Of a stretch of 64,000 nucleotides of DNA, positions 1 through 7,838 are shown piece by piece. The stretch lies in assembly GCF_036195045.1 (NCBI RefSeq), contig NZ_CP108100.1:3782001-3846000 (forward strand). Reading direction: 5' to 3'. Positions within the stretch are counted from its first letter, which is position 1. Every line of letters starts with the position of its first letter. The DNA is from Streptomyces sp. NBC_00236. Its GTDB lineage: Bacteria > Actinomycetota > Actinomycetes > Streptomycetales > Streptomycetaceae. The translations under genes were made by a program, and so were the position numbers. The notes under the pieces are model-generated. The model had not been told where the DNA came from. It saw nothing but the letters and a program-made list of their open reading frames with translations, and ran no database searches.

Positions 1-1
1 C

Positions 2-313
2 GAGGGCTACGACCTCGCCCGTTGCTACGCATACAGCGACTCAGCCACCGACGTACCCATGCTGGAATCCGTCGGCCACCCGCACGCCGTCAATCCGGAC
101 CGCGCACTGCGGCGCGAGGCGACCCTGAGGGAATGGCCGATTCTCGTCTTCGACCGCCCGGTCCGACTCAAGCAACGCCTGCCCACACTCTCGATGCCGC
201 CACGGCCGGCACTGATGGCTGCTGCGGCGGTGGGCGCAGCAGCCATCACGGCCGGGATCGTCTGGTACACCGCCCGGCGTCGTGCCACCACAACGCCACC
301 CTTGCCCGTTTGA
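2..313 (+). CDS. HAD-IB (SerB-like) hydrolase, C-terminal part
   Basis: Only the last ~103 residues are inside the window; the reading frame is open from base 2 and the start lies upstream. The motif YSDSATDVPML matches the HAD motif IV (Asp pair binding Mg2+) of phosphoserine-phosphatase-like HAD-IB enzymes, followed by the usual VGHPHAVNPD strand. The last ~35 residues hold a hydrophobic, Ala-rich segment (LMAAAAVGAAAITAGIVW) followed by TARRR, so the protein probably has a C-terminal membrane anchor with a cytoplasmic basic end. Actinobacteria keep such a HAD protein next to the septum-site gene ssd, which would lie upstream. The substrate cannot be told from this fragment. Confidence 0.85.
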   Translation, partial: EGYDLARCYAYSDSATDVPMLESVGHPHAVNPDRALRREATLREWPILVFDRPVRLKQRLPTLSMPPRPALMAAAAVGAAAITAGIVWYTARRRATTTPPLPV

Positions 314-590
314 ACCAACTAGTCCGTAATTGAACCTAAAAGTAAAGAAGTACAGCCAGCACTTCCGCTCACCCGACCCCTGGAGTACAAAGGACTCAAC
401 GGCCCGCGAGACCAAGGACGTCCGAGAGGATGACCTGTAACGCAGAGAAGGCCCCACGGACCGCGCATGAAAGCCGGGCACCCACGCGACGTCGACCCGT
501 CGATTACGGGCCAGCCGCACCAGGAACGGGCAAAGTACCCGACCTGATGGGCATATATCGAGGACGCTTGGTAACTGGGCGGACATGCCA

Positions 591-618
591 GCGGCGGTAC
601 CGAATTCGGTACCGCCGC
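591..618. terminator. 28-bp perfect palindrome, probable terminator
   Basis: A perfect inverted repeat whose arms start GCGGCGGTACCG and meet at an AATT loop (12-bp stem). It sits between the end of the HAD gene (313) and the end of the convergent Fic-like gene (764), so it can terminate both. There is no T tract. The rest of 314-763 is somewhat AT-richer and shows no gene I can support. Confidence 0.5.
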
Positions 619-763
619 AACCCTTGCCACCGGGCGTCAAACAACCCCCACCACGCAAGGCGGGCGCGAAGCGCCGCACCGGCCGGTCAGCCATCACAGC
701 AGCAACCAGCCGCGCCGGCTCCCGTGCCACCGCCCCGCGCCGCCCCCCACGCAGCACTGCGCT

Positions 764-1588
764 TTACGCGGCTCCCCGCTGAAGCGCCTCGCACACGGCG
801 GTCGATTCCCGGACACCCAGTTCCACGGACCGCCCGCAGTGCGCGATCCAGGCGGCCATACCTTCCGGCGTACCCGCCAGGTATCCCTCGAACGCGGCGA
901 CGTAAGCGGCCCGCCCCTGCTCTGCGTGACCGACCTCGGCCGGGCAGATCGACTTCGGGTCGAGCCCGCTCCCGATCAGCACGATCCGCTCGGCAGTCCG
1001 CGCGACCAGGCCGTTGTACGAGCCGAAGGGGCGCAGCGCCAACAGTTCGCCGTGCACGACAGCGGCCGTCACCAGAGCGGGCGCCGCACTCCCCGAAAGA
1101 ATGAGTCCGCTGAGCCCTTCGAGCCGCCCCGCGACCTCGCCGGCGCTCGGCAGGGGCGCCTCGATCAGAGGCTCATCCACCGGTTCGTCCGCCAGCCGGG
1201 GCCGCCCGACCGCGTCCTCGGGCGCCGCGCCACCTGCCGCCACCAGATGAAGTCGCGCAAGAACTCGCAGAGGCGACTGCCGCCAGATGGAAAGGAGTTG
1301 GCCCGCTTCGGCCGTCAGACGCAGGGCCGCACCGATCACGTGCGCCTCGCTGTCAGCACTGAAGTCGGCGCGGCGGCGCACCTCCTCAAGGTTCCAGTCG
1401 GCGCCCGAGAGCGCAGCCGAACCCCGGGCGCCACGCAGGGCTGCCTCGGCGGTGACCTCGTTGCTGCGACGCCGCATGACACGGTGCCCATAGACCCGGT
1501 CGACGGCCTTGCGTACAGAGTCCACCGCATCGGTCACCCCTGGCAGGGCGCCCAGAGCGGCGAGCGGGTCCGAGGAAGTCGTACTCAT
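764..1588 (-). CDS. Fic-domain-like protein with degenerate core motif
   Basis: A 274-residue cytoplasmic protein with no signal peptide or membrane segment. Residues near 185-215 contain HGELLALRPFGSYNGLVAR, which resembles the Fic core motif HxFx(D/E)GNGRxxR; the final Arg and Asn-Gly are kept but the leading His is Leu. AMPylation activity is therefore doubtful. Streptomyces homologues are often labelled 'oxidoreductase' without clear support. The start ATG at 1588 (MSTTSSD) is chosen because a TAGCCT -10-like hexamer lies 8 nt in front of it on the minus strand and no ribosome site is seen, suggesting a near-leaderless message; an upstream ATG at 1618 would add ten unlikely residues. Its place beside the HAD gene and acs is conserved in actinobacteria. 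Confidence 0.7.
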   Translation of the reverse strand: MSTTSSDPLAALGALPGVTDAVDSVRKAVDRVYGHRVMRRRSNEVTAEAALRGARGSAALSGADWNLEEVRRRADFSADSEAHVIGAALRLTAEAGQLLSIWRQSPLRVLARLHLVAAGGAAPEDAVGRPRLADEPVDEPLIEAPLPSAGEVAGRLEGLSGLILSGSAAPALVTAAVVHGELLALRPFGSYNGLVARTAERIVLIGSGLDPKSICPAEVGHAEQGRAAYVAAFEGYLAGTPEGMAAWIAHCGRSVELGVRESTAVCEALQRGAA

Positions 1589-1676
1589 AAGTAGCGAGGC
1601 TACGCGCCCCTTGCACACCTACCGGCCCAAAGTGGCGTTCTTCACGAACCGTGACAGCGGACCGCAGTCATGCCGC

Positions 1677-1691
1677 TACCCTAGGTGAACA
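1677..1691 (+). promoter_or_regulatory. Leaderless-type -10 before the CooC-like ATPase
   Basis: TACCCT (1677-1682) fits TANNNT and places the expected transcription start about 1689, two bases before ATG 1691. GTGACA at 1651 is a poor -35 with a long spacer. No Shine-Dalgarno sequence is present. Confidence 0.4.
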
Positions 1692-2686
1692 TGAAGATCG
1701 CTTTCGTAGGGAAGGGCGGCAGCGGCAAGACCACGCTGTCCTCGCTCTTCATCCGCCACCTTGCCGCCAATGAAGCTCACGTCGTCGCGGTGGACGCCGA
1801 CATCAACCAGCATCTCGGGGCCGCGCTGGGCCTCGACGAACAGGAAGCGGCGGCACTGCCCGCCATGGGAGCGCAGCTGCCACTGATCAAGGAGTACCTG
1901 CGGGGCAGCAATCCCCGCATCGCCTCCGCCGAGACGATGATCAAGACAACGCCGCCGGGCGAAGGATCCCGGCTGCTTCGGGTGTGCGAGGACAACCCCG
2001 TCTACGACGCCTGCGCCCGCACCGTCGGGCTCGATGACGGGGACATCCGGCTGATGGTCACGGGCCCGTTCACCGAATCGGACCTGGGGGTGGCCTGCTA
2101 CCACTCAAAGGTCGGTGCGGTCGAGCTCTGTCTCAACCACCTCGTCGACGGCCCCGAAGAGTACGTGGTGGTCGACATGACCGCCGGTTCGGACTCCTTC
2201 GCCTCCGGAATGTTCACCCGGTTCGACATGACGTTCCTGGTCGCAGAACCGACCCGCAAGGGCGTCTCGGTCTACCGCCAGTACAAGGAGTACGCACAGG
2301 ACTTCGGCGTCGCGCTGAAGGTGGTCGGGAACAAGGTGCAGGGAGAGGACGACCTGGAGTTCCTGCGTGCCGAGGTCGGCGAGGATCTGCTGGTCACCGT
2401 CGGCCATTCCGACTGGGTGCGGGCCATGGAAAAGGGTCGTCCCGCCCGCTTCGAGCTGCTGGAGGCGGACAACCGGATGGCCCTGCAGGCCCTGCAGAAC
2501 GCGGCGGAGGACTCGTACGGGCAGCGCGACTGGGAGCGCTACACGCGGCAGATGGTGCACTTCCACCTGAGGAACGCGGAGAGCTGGGGCAACGAGAAGA
2601 CGGGGGCCGACCTGGCGGCCCAGGTCGACCCCGCGTTCGTACTCGACGAGCGTTTGGCGCGGGCCGCGGCCGCGCAGCCCGCCTGA
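1691..2686 (+). CDS. CooC-like P-loop ATPase
   Basis: A 331-residue MinD/ArsA-type ATPase. The deviant Walker A motif VGKGGSGKTT is at residues 6-15 and VVAVDADINQHLG, near residue 30, is the switch I region with the Asp that follows Walker A in CooC and MinD proteins. CooC proteins use ATP to help load nickel into carbon monoxide dehydrogenase, but no CODH genes are here, so the client is unknown. ATG 1691 is preferred over GTG 1685 because of the -10 hexamer just upstream; the two starts differ by two residues. The end of the gene, including its stop codon, is copied as a 24-bp direct repeat 35 bp downstream. Confidence 0.75.
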   Translation: MKIAFVGKGGSGKTTLSSLFIRHLAANEAHVVAVDADINQHLGAALGLDEQEAAALPAMGAQLPLIKEYLRGSNPRIASAETMIKTTPPGEGSRLLRVCEDNPVYDACARTVGLDDGDIRLMVTGPFTESDLGVACYHSKVGAVELCLNHLVDGPEEYVVVDMTAGSDSFASGMFTRFDMTFLVAEPTRKGVSVYRQYKEYAQDFGVALKVVGNKVQGEDDLEFLRAEVGEDLLVTVGHSDWVRAMEKGRPARFELLEADNRMALQALQNAAEDSYGQRDWERYTRQMVHFHLRNAESWGNEKTGADLAAQVDPAFVLDERLARAAAAQPA

Positions 2687-2736
2687 CCGGCTGCCGCTCC
2701 ACGGCCCGCCCTCCCGCCTGACCGGCTGCCGCTCCA
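2678..2736. repeat. 24-bp direct repeat spanning a stop codon
   Basis: The 24-bp sequence beginning CCCGCCTGACCGGCTG occurs at 2678-2701 and again at 2713-2736. The first copy holds the last codons and TGA stop of the CooC-like ATPase gene. Confidence 0.8.
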
Positions 2737-2789
2737 GGGCTCACGCTTCTCCCAGCCCGCAGAGACAACTCCTGGGAACCCCTGGAGCG

Positions 2790-2813
2790 GAGCCCCGGGT
2801 CAGACCCGGGCTC
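2790..2813. terminator. Hairpin downstream of the CooC-like ATPase
   Basis: GAGCCCCGGGTC and GACCCGGGCTC form a GC-rich stem with a one-base bulge and a tiny loop, about 100 bp after the ATPase stop codon. Confidence 0.45.
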
Positions 2814-2927
2814 CGGTCCGACCACGGATCGCCGCCGGACCGTCATCAGTGGGTCCGGCGGCCGAACGGCTTCCCGCAGCCGGTCCGGTGACGGGCCGGC
2901 TGCGGGCCGATTCTCCGTGGGCGGTCC

Positions 2928-3143
2928 AGGGCGTGTTTCGGACGTAGCGCCGTCCGCCCGGAGGGCGGGCTCGGCGGCGCCTGGTGCGTGCGATCGCAAG
3001 GCGGAGGGTCGCCCCGATACTGGTTGTATCGGGATGATCCCGACAACGCGGCGAGCAAGGGGGCCTCCCCTGCTCGAGCGAAGCCGAGAGCTCGGGGAAG
3101 TGCCAGGCGTCGCCGAGCAGGCGGGACTTCCGAAACACGCCCT
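2928..3143. mobile_element. MITE-like element with 15-bp terminal inverted repeats
   Basis: A 216-bp segment bounded by AGGGCGTGTTTCGGA (2928-2942) and its exact reverse complement TCCGAAACACGCCCT (3129-3143). It has no coding capacity. Inside are two further hairpins: CCCCGATAC..GTATCGGG near 3013-3035, and CCCCTGCTCGAGC..GAGCTCGGGG near 3066-3100, the latter being a type of sequence I recall as dispersed in Streptomyces genomes. The right end overlaps the TAG stop codon of the deacetylase-like gene, so insertion may have set the C terminus of that protein. No convincing target duplication is visible. The size, terminal repeats and lack of genes fit a non-autonomous element mobilised by a transposase elsewhere. 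Confidence 0.6.
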
Positions 3144-4467
3144 AGCGGTCGGCCTGCTTCCCCGCGGACCCGACAGGCTCCTTCGCCTCAGCCCGGCCCT
3201 GCTCGTCGCCCTTGACCGGGCTCGCGGATTTGCCGAGGAACGATGCCCAGCCGGCCTTCGGCGCCTTGCCGACCTTCAGCGTGCCGAGCTTGGCGAGCGT
3301 GGCCGGATCCTGCGCGTCCAGCCAGTCCGCAAGCTGCCTGAACGACACGCAGCGCACGCCCTCCTTGGTACACACCGTCGCGATCGTCTCCTCGATGGCG
3401 CGCATGTACGTGCCACCGTTCCAGGACTCGAAGTGGTTGCCGATGATCAGCGGGGCACGGTTCCCGTCGTAGGAGCGGTCGAAGGCCTGGAGCAGACCGT
3501 CGCGCATCTGATCGCCCCAGTACTCGTGCTGGTCCGGATCACCCTGTGTCGTGCCGGACTGGTTGAACATGAAGTTGTAGTCCATCGACAGGGTTTCGAA
3601 CTCGCGCCCGGGCACCGGGACAAGCTGCATCGAGAGGTCCCAGATGCCGTCCTTCTTCTTCGGCCAGACCTGGTCGTTGACTCCGCTGGAGTCATAGCGG
3701 AAGCCCATCGAGCGTGCCGCCGCGACCATGTTCTTCTGCCCCTCCAGGCAGGGAGTCCGTCCGCCGATCAGCTCCTTGTCGTAGTCGAAGGGCAGTGACT
3801 TCTCGTCCTTGAGGTCCGGATCGTTGCTCTTCCAGCCCTTCACGAACGACTTGGCCTGGCGGATCTCGCTCTTCCACTCATCCACCGACCAGGTGCCGAC
3901 GCCACCGTCCTTGCCGCAGAAATGGCCGTTGAAGTGAGTGCCGATCTCGTTGCCGTCCAGCCAGGCACCGCGGACCTGGGCCAGGGTGTCCCTGATGCCC
4001 CCGGTGTCGTTGAAGCCGATGTCCGAGCTGCCCACGTTGTGCTTGGGCGGGTCGTAGAGCTCGCGCTTCGCCTCCGGCAGCAGGTACACGCCGCTGAGGA
4101 AGTACGTCATGCTCGCGTGATACTTCTTCCCCACCTCGCGAAAGTGCGAGAAGAGCCGCTGGCTGTCCTCCCCTGCCCCGTCCCAGGAGAACACCACGAA
4201 CTGCGGAGGCTTCTGACCGGGCGCCAGACGGCGCACGGCCGGCTGCTTCGGCTGGGCACCCGTGAAGGCGGTCGACCCATCACCGATGACACGGACCGCG
4301 CTCCGGGGGGCCGCTTCGGCCGCCTTCTTCTTCGCCCCTGCGGCGCCGTTCGCGGCACCGGGTCCGGAGCCGCCAGGGCCGGAGCCCGCCCCGGAGCAGC
4401 CAGCCACTCCCGCGACCAGCGCAACGGCCATGACACCCAAGGCGAACCTCTTCGCGGCGGCCATCAT
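3142..4467 (-). CDS. Lipoprotein related to polysaccharide deacetylases
   Basis: A 441-residue exported protein. The start ATG at 4467 follows a GAAGAGGGTGGG ribosome site and gives a clean lipoprotein signal: a basic n-region, a hydrophobic stretch and the lipobox LVAGVAGC, with lipidation at the Cys near residue 22. An Ala/Gly/Pro linker follows. The body contains FVVFSWDGAGED where NodB-type deacetylases have TFDDGP, and NEIGTHFNGHFCG, which resembles the metal-binding HxxxH motif. It should act on cell wall or extracellular glycan, but the first motif departs from the consensus and activity is uncertain. The C terminus ends inside the terminal repeat of the adjacent mobile-element-like sequence, so it may differ from the ancestral end. 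Confidence 0.75.
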   Translation of the reverse strand: MMAAAKRFALGVMAVALVAGVAGCSGAGSGPGGSGPGAANGAAGAKKKAAEAAPRSAVRVIGDGSTAFTGAQPKQPAVRRLAPGQKPPQFVVFSWDGAGEDSQRLFSHFREVGKKYHASMTYFLSGVYLLPEAKRELYDPPKHNVGSSDIGFNDTGGIRDTLAQVRGAWLDGNEIGTHFNGHFCGKDGGVGTWSVDEWKSEIRQAKSFVKGWKSNDPDLKDEKSLPFDYDKELIGGRTPCLEGQKNMVAAARSMGFRYDSSGVNDQVWPKKKDGIWDLSMQLVPVPGREFETLSMDYNFMFNQSGTTQGDPDQHEYWGDQMRDGLLQAFDRSYDGNRAPLIIGNHFESWNGGTYMRAIEETIATVCTKEGVRCVSFRQLADWLDAQDPATLAKLGTLKVGKAPKAGWASFLGKSASPVKGDEQGRAEAKEPVGSAGKQADR

Positions 4468-4751
4468 CCGCCCACCCTCTTCCTTGCAGGAAACTTGCGC
4501 TGAAGTGCCGAGACGGCGAGGCCAAAGTCGCACGCACTGCACACAAATTCGGGCGACAGGCCGCATGAAAAGCTGCTTATTCACTGGAACGGGTGCTTCA
4601 ATGGCCCATTTACCCCTAATCCTGGACACAGATCTTTACTCTCCATTACGATCTGTTTACCGAGAGTTGAGATATCCCGCCGCTGCACGCCGTGACCCAC
4701 GGCCGCGTCCCCACGTTCCGCGACCGCGCTGCCCCGGAGGAGACGGGAAAC

Positions 4752-7613
4752 ATGTCTGCCTGCGTCCCCACTCGTCATGACCACTCATCCCGCAGTTCGC
4801 GCCCTCCCCGATCCTCGGGAGTCAAGCGACCGCACAGCCCGCCACCGCCGCACCGCGGCGGACGATTCCGCATCGCGGGTGCCGACCTGTCCGCATCGAT
4901 CACCGTCTTCCTGCTGGCCATCCCCATGTCGCTCGGCCTGGCCGTCGCCATGGACGCGCCACTGGAAGCGGGCCTCATCTCCGCCGCAGTCGGCGGCATC
5001 GTCGCCGGCCTGCTCGGCGGAACCCCTTTGCAGGTCTCCGGGCCGTCCGCCGGACTGACCGTGGTGACAGCCGAGTTGATCCAGATCTACGGCTGGCGCA
5101 CCACCTGCGCGATCACCATCGGTGCAGGCCTTCTTCAGATCGTGCTGGGCTCACTGCGGGCCGCGCGCAGCGCACTGGCCGTCAGTCCCGCCATCGTCCA
5201 CGGGACGCTCGCCGGCATCGGTGTGGCGATCGCGCTCGCCCAACTGCACATCGTGCTCGGCGGCTCGCCTCAGAGCTCAGCTGTCTCCAACGCCCTTCAT
5301 CTGCCTGCCCAGTTGGAGCGGGCGGGCCCGGCGGCACCGTTGATCGGCGGGCTCACCATCGCCGTCCTGGTGCTCTGGCCTCGGATTCCGGGACGCGCCG
5401 GACGGAAGGTGCGGCGGGTCCCGGCAGCCTTGGCCTCGGTCGCCATGGCGACTGCGGTGGCCGCTCTCGCAGCCCCTTCGATCGCCCGGGTGGACCTGCC
5501 GTCCTGGCGCTCGCACGCCCTGCCGGAAATGCCTCAGGGACCGTTGCTCGGTCTCGCCACAGCCGTATTCACGATGATGCTGGTGGCCAGTCTGGAATCC
5601 CTGCTCGCCGCCGTCGCGGTGGACAAGCTGGCTGCGGACCGGAGCCGCGAGCAGTCGGCGGGGCCCGCCGCCGGAAGCGAAGACATCCGGACCGGCGAGC
5701 CGGCGGCCGATGCCCCGGACGGGTCCCCCGCCGCGGCCGCACCCCCGGTCAAACGCTCCGATCTCGATCGCGAACTCCGCGCGCAGGGCATCGCCAACAC
5801 CATCTCCGGTCTGCTCGGCGGGCTGGCGGTCTCCGGTGGCGCGGTGCGCAGTTCGGCGAACGTACGGGCCGGAGCGACCGGGCGCGCCTCCACAGTGCTG
5901 CACGGCGTCTGGGTCCTGCTCGCCACCGGGTTCCTGGTCACCGCACTGGAATGGATCCCGCTGGCCGCCCTCGGTGCGCTCGTGATGGTGGTCGGCATCC
6001 AGATGGTGAACTTCGCACACATCCGCAACGTCCACAGGCACCGGGAATTCCTGGTGTACGGCGCGACAATCACCGGGGTGCTGCTCTTCGGCGTACTCAA
6101 GGGCGTGGCGATCGGGATCGCCGTGGCGGTGGCCGTCGCCCTGCACCGGCTGGCCCGGACACGGATTACGTCCTCCGACCACGATGGACAGCATCTGGTG
6201 GTCGTGCGAGGGCAGTTGACGTTCCTTGCGGTGCCCCGTCTCAGCAGAGCACTGGGCCAACTGCCGCAGGATGCGGACGTGGTCGTCGAGTTGGACGGCT
6301 TCTTCATGGATCACGCGGCGTACGAGCTGATCCATGACTGGAGCAACGCCCATGCCGCCCACGGCGGCCGGGTCGCCTTCACCGGCCGCTCCGGGGGCAG
6401 AATCGCCGAGCCGGCCTCTGCGGCACACTCCTGCTGCCGACCCTGGACGCCCTGGCGCAATCACCACTGCCACGACGGACCCGAGCACGTGCCCGTCACC
6501 GCTACGGGTAGCCGCGCACACCCCCGTATGAGCACGGAGCCGAGCATGCCGACGCCGGCAGCTGCGGCTGTGACTGCCGCTGCACCTGCGACTGCACCTG
6601 CACCTGCACCTGCGGTGACGACTGAGACCAAGGCCCTTTCCGTCCACCCCACGACCGAGACACCGGAAGCCGCGCAACCACCCGCGCGTCCGGATCACCA
6701 CGCGTCGGACACGGGCGGGACGCGGCCCAGCCCCTTCCCCGCCCCGGAGGCACTCGGCCACGCAGAAGCAGACGCCGGCCCCTCACTGGATCACGCCGGT
6801 CACTTCACGCCCGATCATCGGTCCGCACGACCGCTGCCGACCGGCAGCCAGCGGCTGGTCAGCGGTCTCAGCTCGTTCCAGCGCAACACGGCGCCGCTGG
6901 TCCGCGAGGAGCTGGCGAGACTGGCCAGGGAGGGGCAACGCCCTTCTCAGTTGTTCATCACCTGCGCGGACTCCCGGCTCGTCACGAGCATGATCACGGC
7001 AAGCGGGCCCGGCGATCTGTTCACCGTCCGCAACATCGGCAATCTCGTCCCACCGTCCGACTCCGAGACCGGCGACCATTCGGTCGGTGCGGCCATCGAG
7101 TACGCGGTGGACGTGCTGGGGGTCGAGTCCATCACCATCTGCGGGCACTCCGGCTGCGGTGCGATGAACGCGCTGCTCAGCACCCGGCCGGAAGGTTCTG
7201 AGACCGCCCTCTGGCGCTGGCTCCGGCACGGGCTCCCCAGCCTGGAGCGCATGGCCTCGCGCGACCGGCCCTGGGCGCGGATCTCCGGCCGGATGCCCGC
7301 CGACGCGGTGGAGCAGCTCTGCCTCACCAACATCGTCCAGCAACTGGACCATCTACGGGCCCATCCGTCTGTGGCACGCCGCCTCACCGAGGGCACCCTC
7401 CAGCTCCACGGCATGTACTTCCACGTGGCCGAGGCACAGTCGTATCTGCTGACAGAGGGCGCCAGTGCCGGCAACGGGCTCGACGAGGTCTTCGACCCGG
7501 TCAGCGCGTCTCCTCCATCCCCGTCACCATCACCCTCCTCGTCGCCTTTCTCCGGCCCCTTGCCTGCGCATGCGTCAGCTGATCCGGCCGAGTTGGCGCG
7601 TACCGGCGCCTGA
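4752..7613 (+). CDS. SulP anion transporter fused to beta-carbonic anhydrase
   Basis: A 953-residue fusion protein. Residues ~40-470 form a SulP permease with multiple membrane helices and the GPSAGLTVV segment. A STAS-like region (~475-560, LVVVRGQLTFLAVPRL) follows, then a low-complexity Ala/Pro/Thr linker (~585-690). A complete beta-carbonic anhydrase domain comes last, with zinc ligands in CADSR (Cys738, Asp740) and HSGCG (His799, Cys802). The design suggests bicarbonate transport coupled to CO2 hydration in the cytoplasm, perhaps feeding carboxylases; that coupling is inferred. The ATG at 4752 is chosen for its GGAGGAG ribosome site 8 nt upstream, over a GTG at 4692. The gene is divergent from the deacetylase-like lipoprotein; the 284-bp gap (4468-4751) must hold both promoters, but no operator stands out. 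Confidence 0.92.
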   Translation: MSACVPTRHDHSSRSSRPPRSSGVKRPHSPPPPHRGGRFRIAGADLSASITVFLLAIPMSLGLAVAMDAPLEAGLISAAVGGIVAGLLGGTPLQVSGPSAGLTVVTAELIQIYGWRTTCAITIGAGLLQIVLGSLRAARSALAVSPAIVHGTLAGIGVAIALAQLHIVLGGSPQSSAVSNALHLPAQLERAGPAAPLIGGLTIAVLVLWPRIPGRAGRKVRRVPAALASVAMATAVAALAAPSIARVDLPSWRSHALPEMPQGPLLGLATAVFTMMLVASLESLLAAVAVDKLAADRSREQSAGPAAGSEDIRTGEPAADAPDGSPAAAAPPVKRSDLDRELRAQGIANTISGLLGGLAVSGGAVRSSANVRAGATGRASTVLHGVWVLLATGFLVTALEWIPLAALGALVMVVGIQMVNFAHIRNVHRHREFLVYGATITGVLLFGVLKGVAIGIAVAVAVALHRLARTRITSSDHDGQHLVVVRGQLTFLAVPRLSRALGQLPQDADVVVELDGFFMDHAAYELIHDWSNAHAAHGGRVAFTGRSGGRIAEPASAAHSCCRPWTPWRNHHCHDGPEHVPVTATGSRAHPRMSTEPSMPTPAAAAVTAAAPATAPAPAPAVTTETKALSVHPTTETPEAAQPPARPDHHASDTGGTRPSPFPAPEALGHAEADAGPSLDHAGHFTPDHRSARPLPTGSQRLVSGLSSFQRNTAPLVREELARLAREGQRPSQLFITCADSRLVTSMITASGPGDLFTVRNIGNLVPPSDSETGDHSVGAAIEYAVDVLGVESITICGHSGCGAMNALLSTRPEGSETALWRWLRHGLPSLERMASRDRPWARISGRMPADAVEQLCLTNIVQQLDHLRAHPSVARRLTEGTLQLHGMYFHVAEAQSYLLTEGASAGNGLDEVFDPVSASPPSPSPSPSSSPFSGPLPAHASADPAELARTGA
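6581..6614. repeat. GCACCT hexamer tandem repeat in the fusion linker
   Basis: Repeated TGCACC/GCACCT hexamers encode alternating Ala-Pro residues in the linker between the transporter and carbonic anhydrase domains. Slippage here would change linker length without a frameshift. Confidence 0.7.
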
Positions 7614-7644
7614 ACCACCTGGCCCCCAGGTCCGTGAGACCTTG

Positions 7645-7719
7645 TGGTCCCGCTTCCGCACACCCGCACCCCACCCACGCACGACGTGCACCACCACCCC
7701 CGCCGCGGAAGCGGGATCA
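7645..7719. repeat. Inverted repeat between the SulP fusion and acs
   Basis: TGGTCCCGCTTCCGC (7645-7659) and GCGGAAGCGGGATCA (7705-7719) are complementary at 14 of 15 positions and separated by 45 nt. It could be a weak terminator or a long-looped leader structure. Confidence 0.4.
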
Positions 7720-7838
7720 TGTCTCCATACACGAAGACACAGGTCTAAACCAATTCCCGGCAGGCACTTGTCACCCGGCCCCTGGCCTGATGAGCTATGC
7801 CCCGGGACACAACGGACACCCTGGGACTGGGAGATGTC

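Noticed and set aside
591..618. Cloning-vector artefact, since KpnI-EcoRI-KpnI sites sit in a palindrome
   Set aside because: The palindrome extends perfectly into GC arms and lies where a terminator is expected between convergent genes; no vector sequence flanks it.
430..1104. Open frame of 224 codons on the plus strand
   Set aside because: Arg/Pro/Ala-rich translation with no ribosome site; overlaps the Fic-like gene in antisense.
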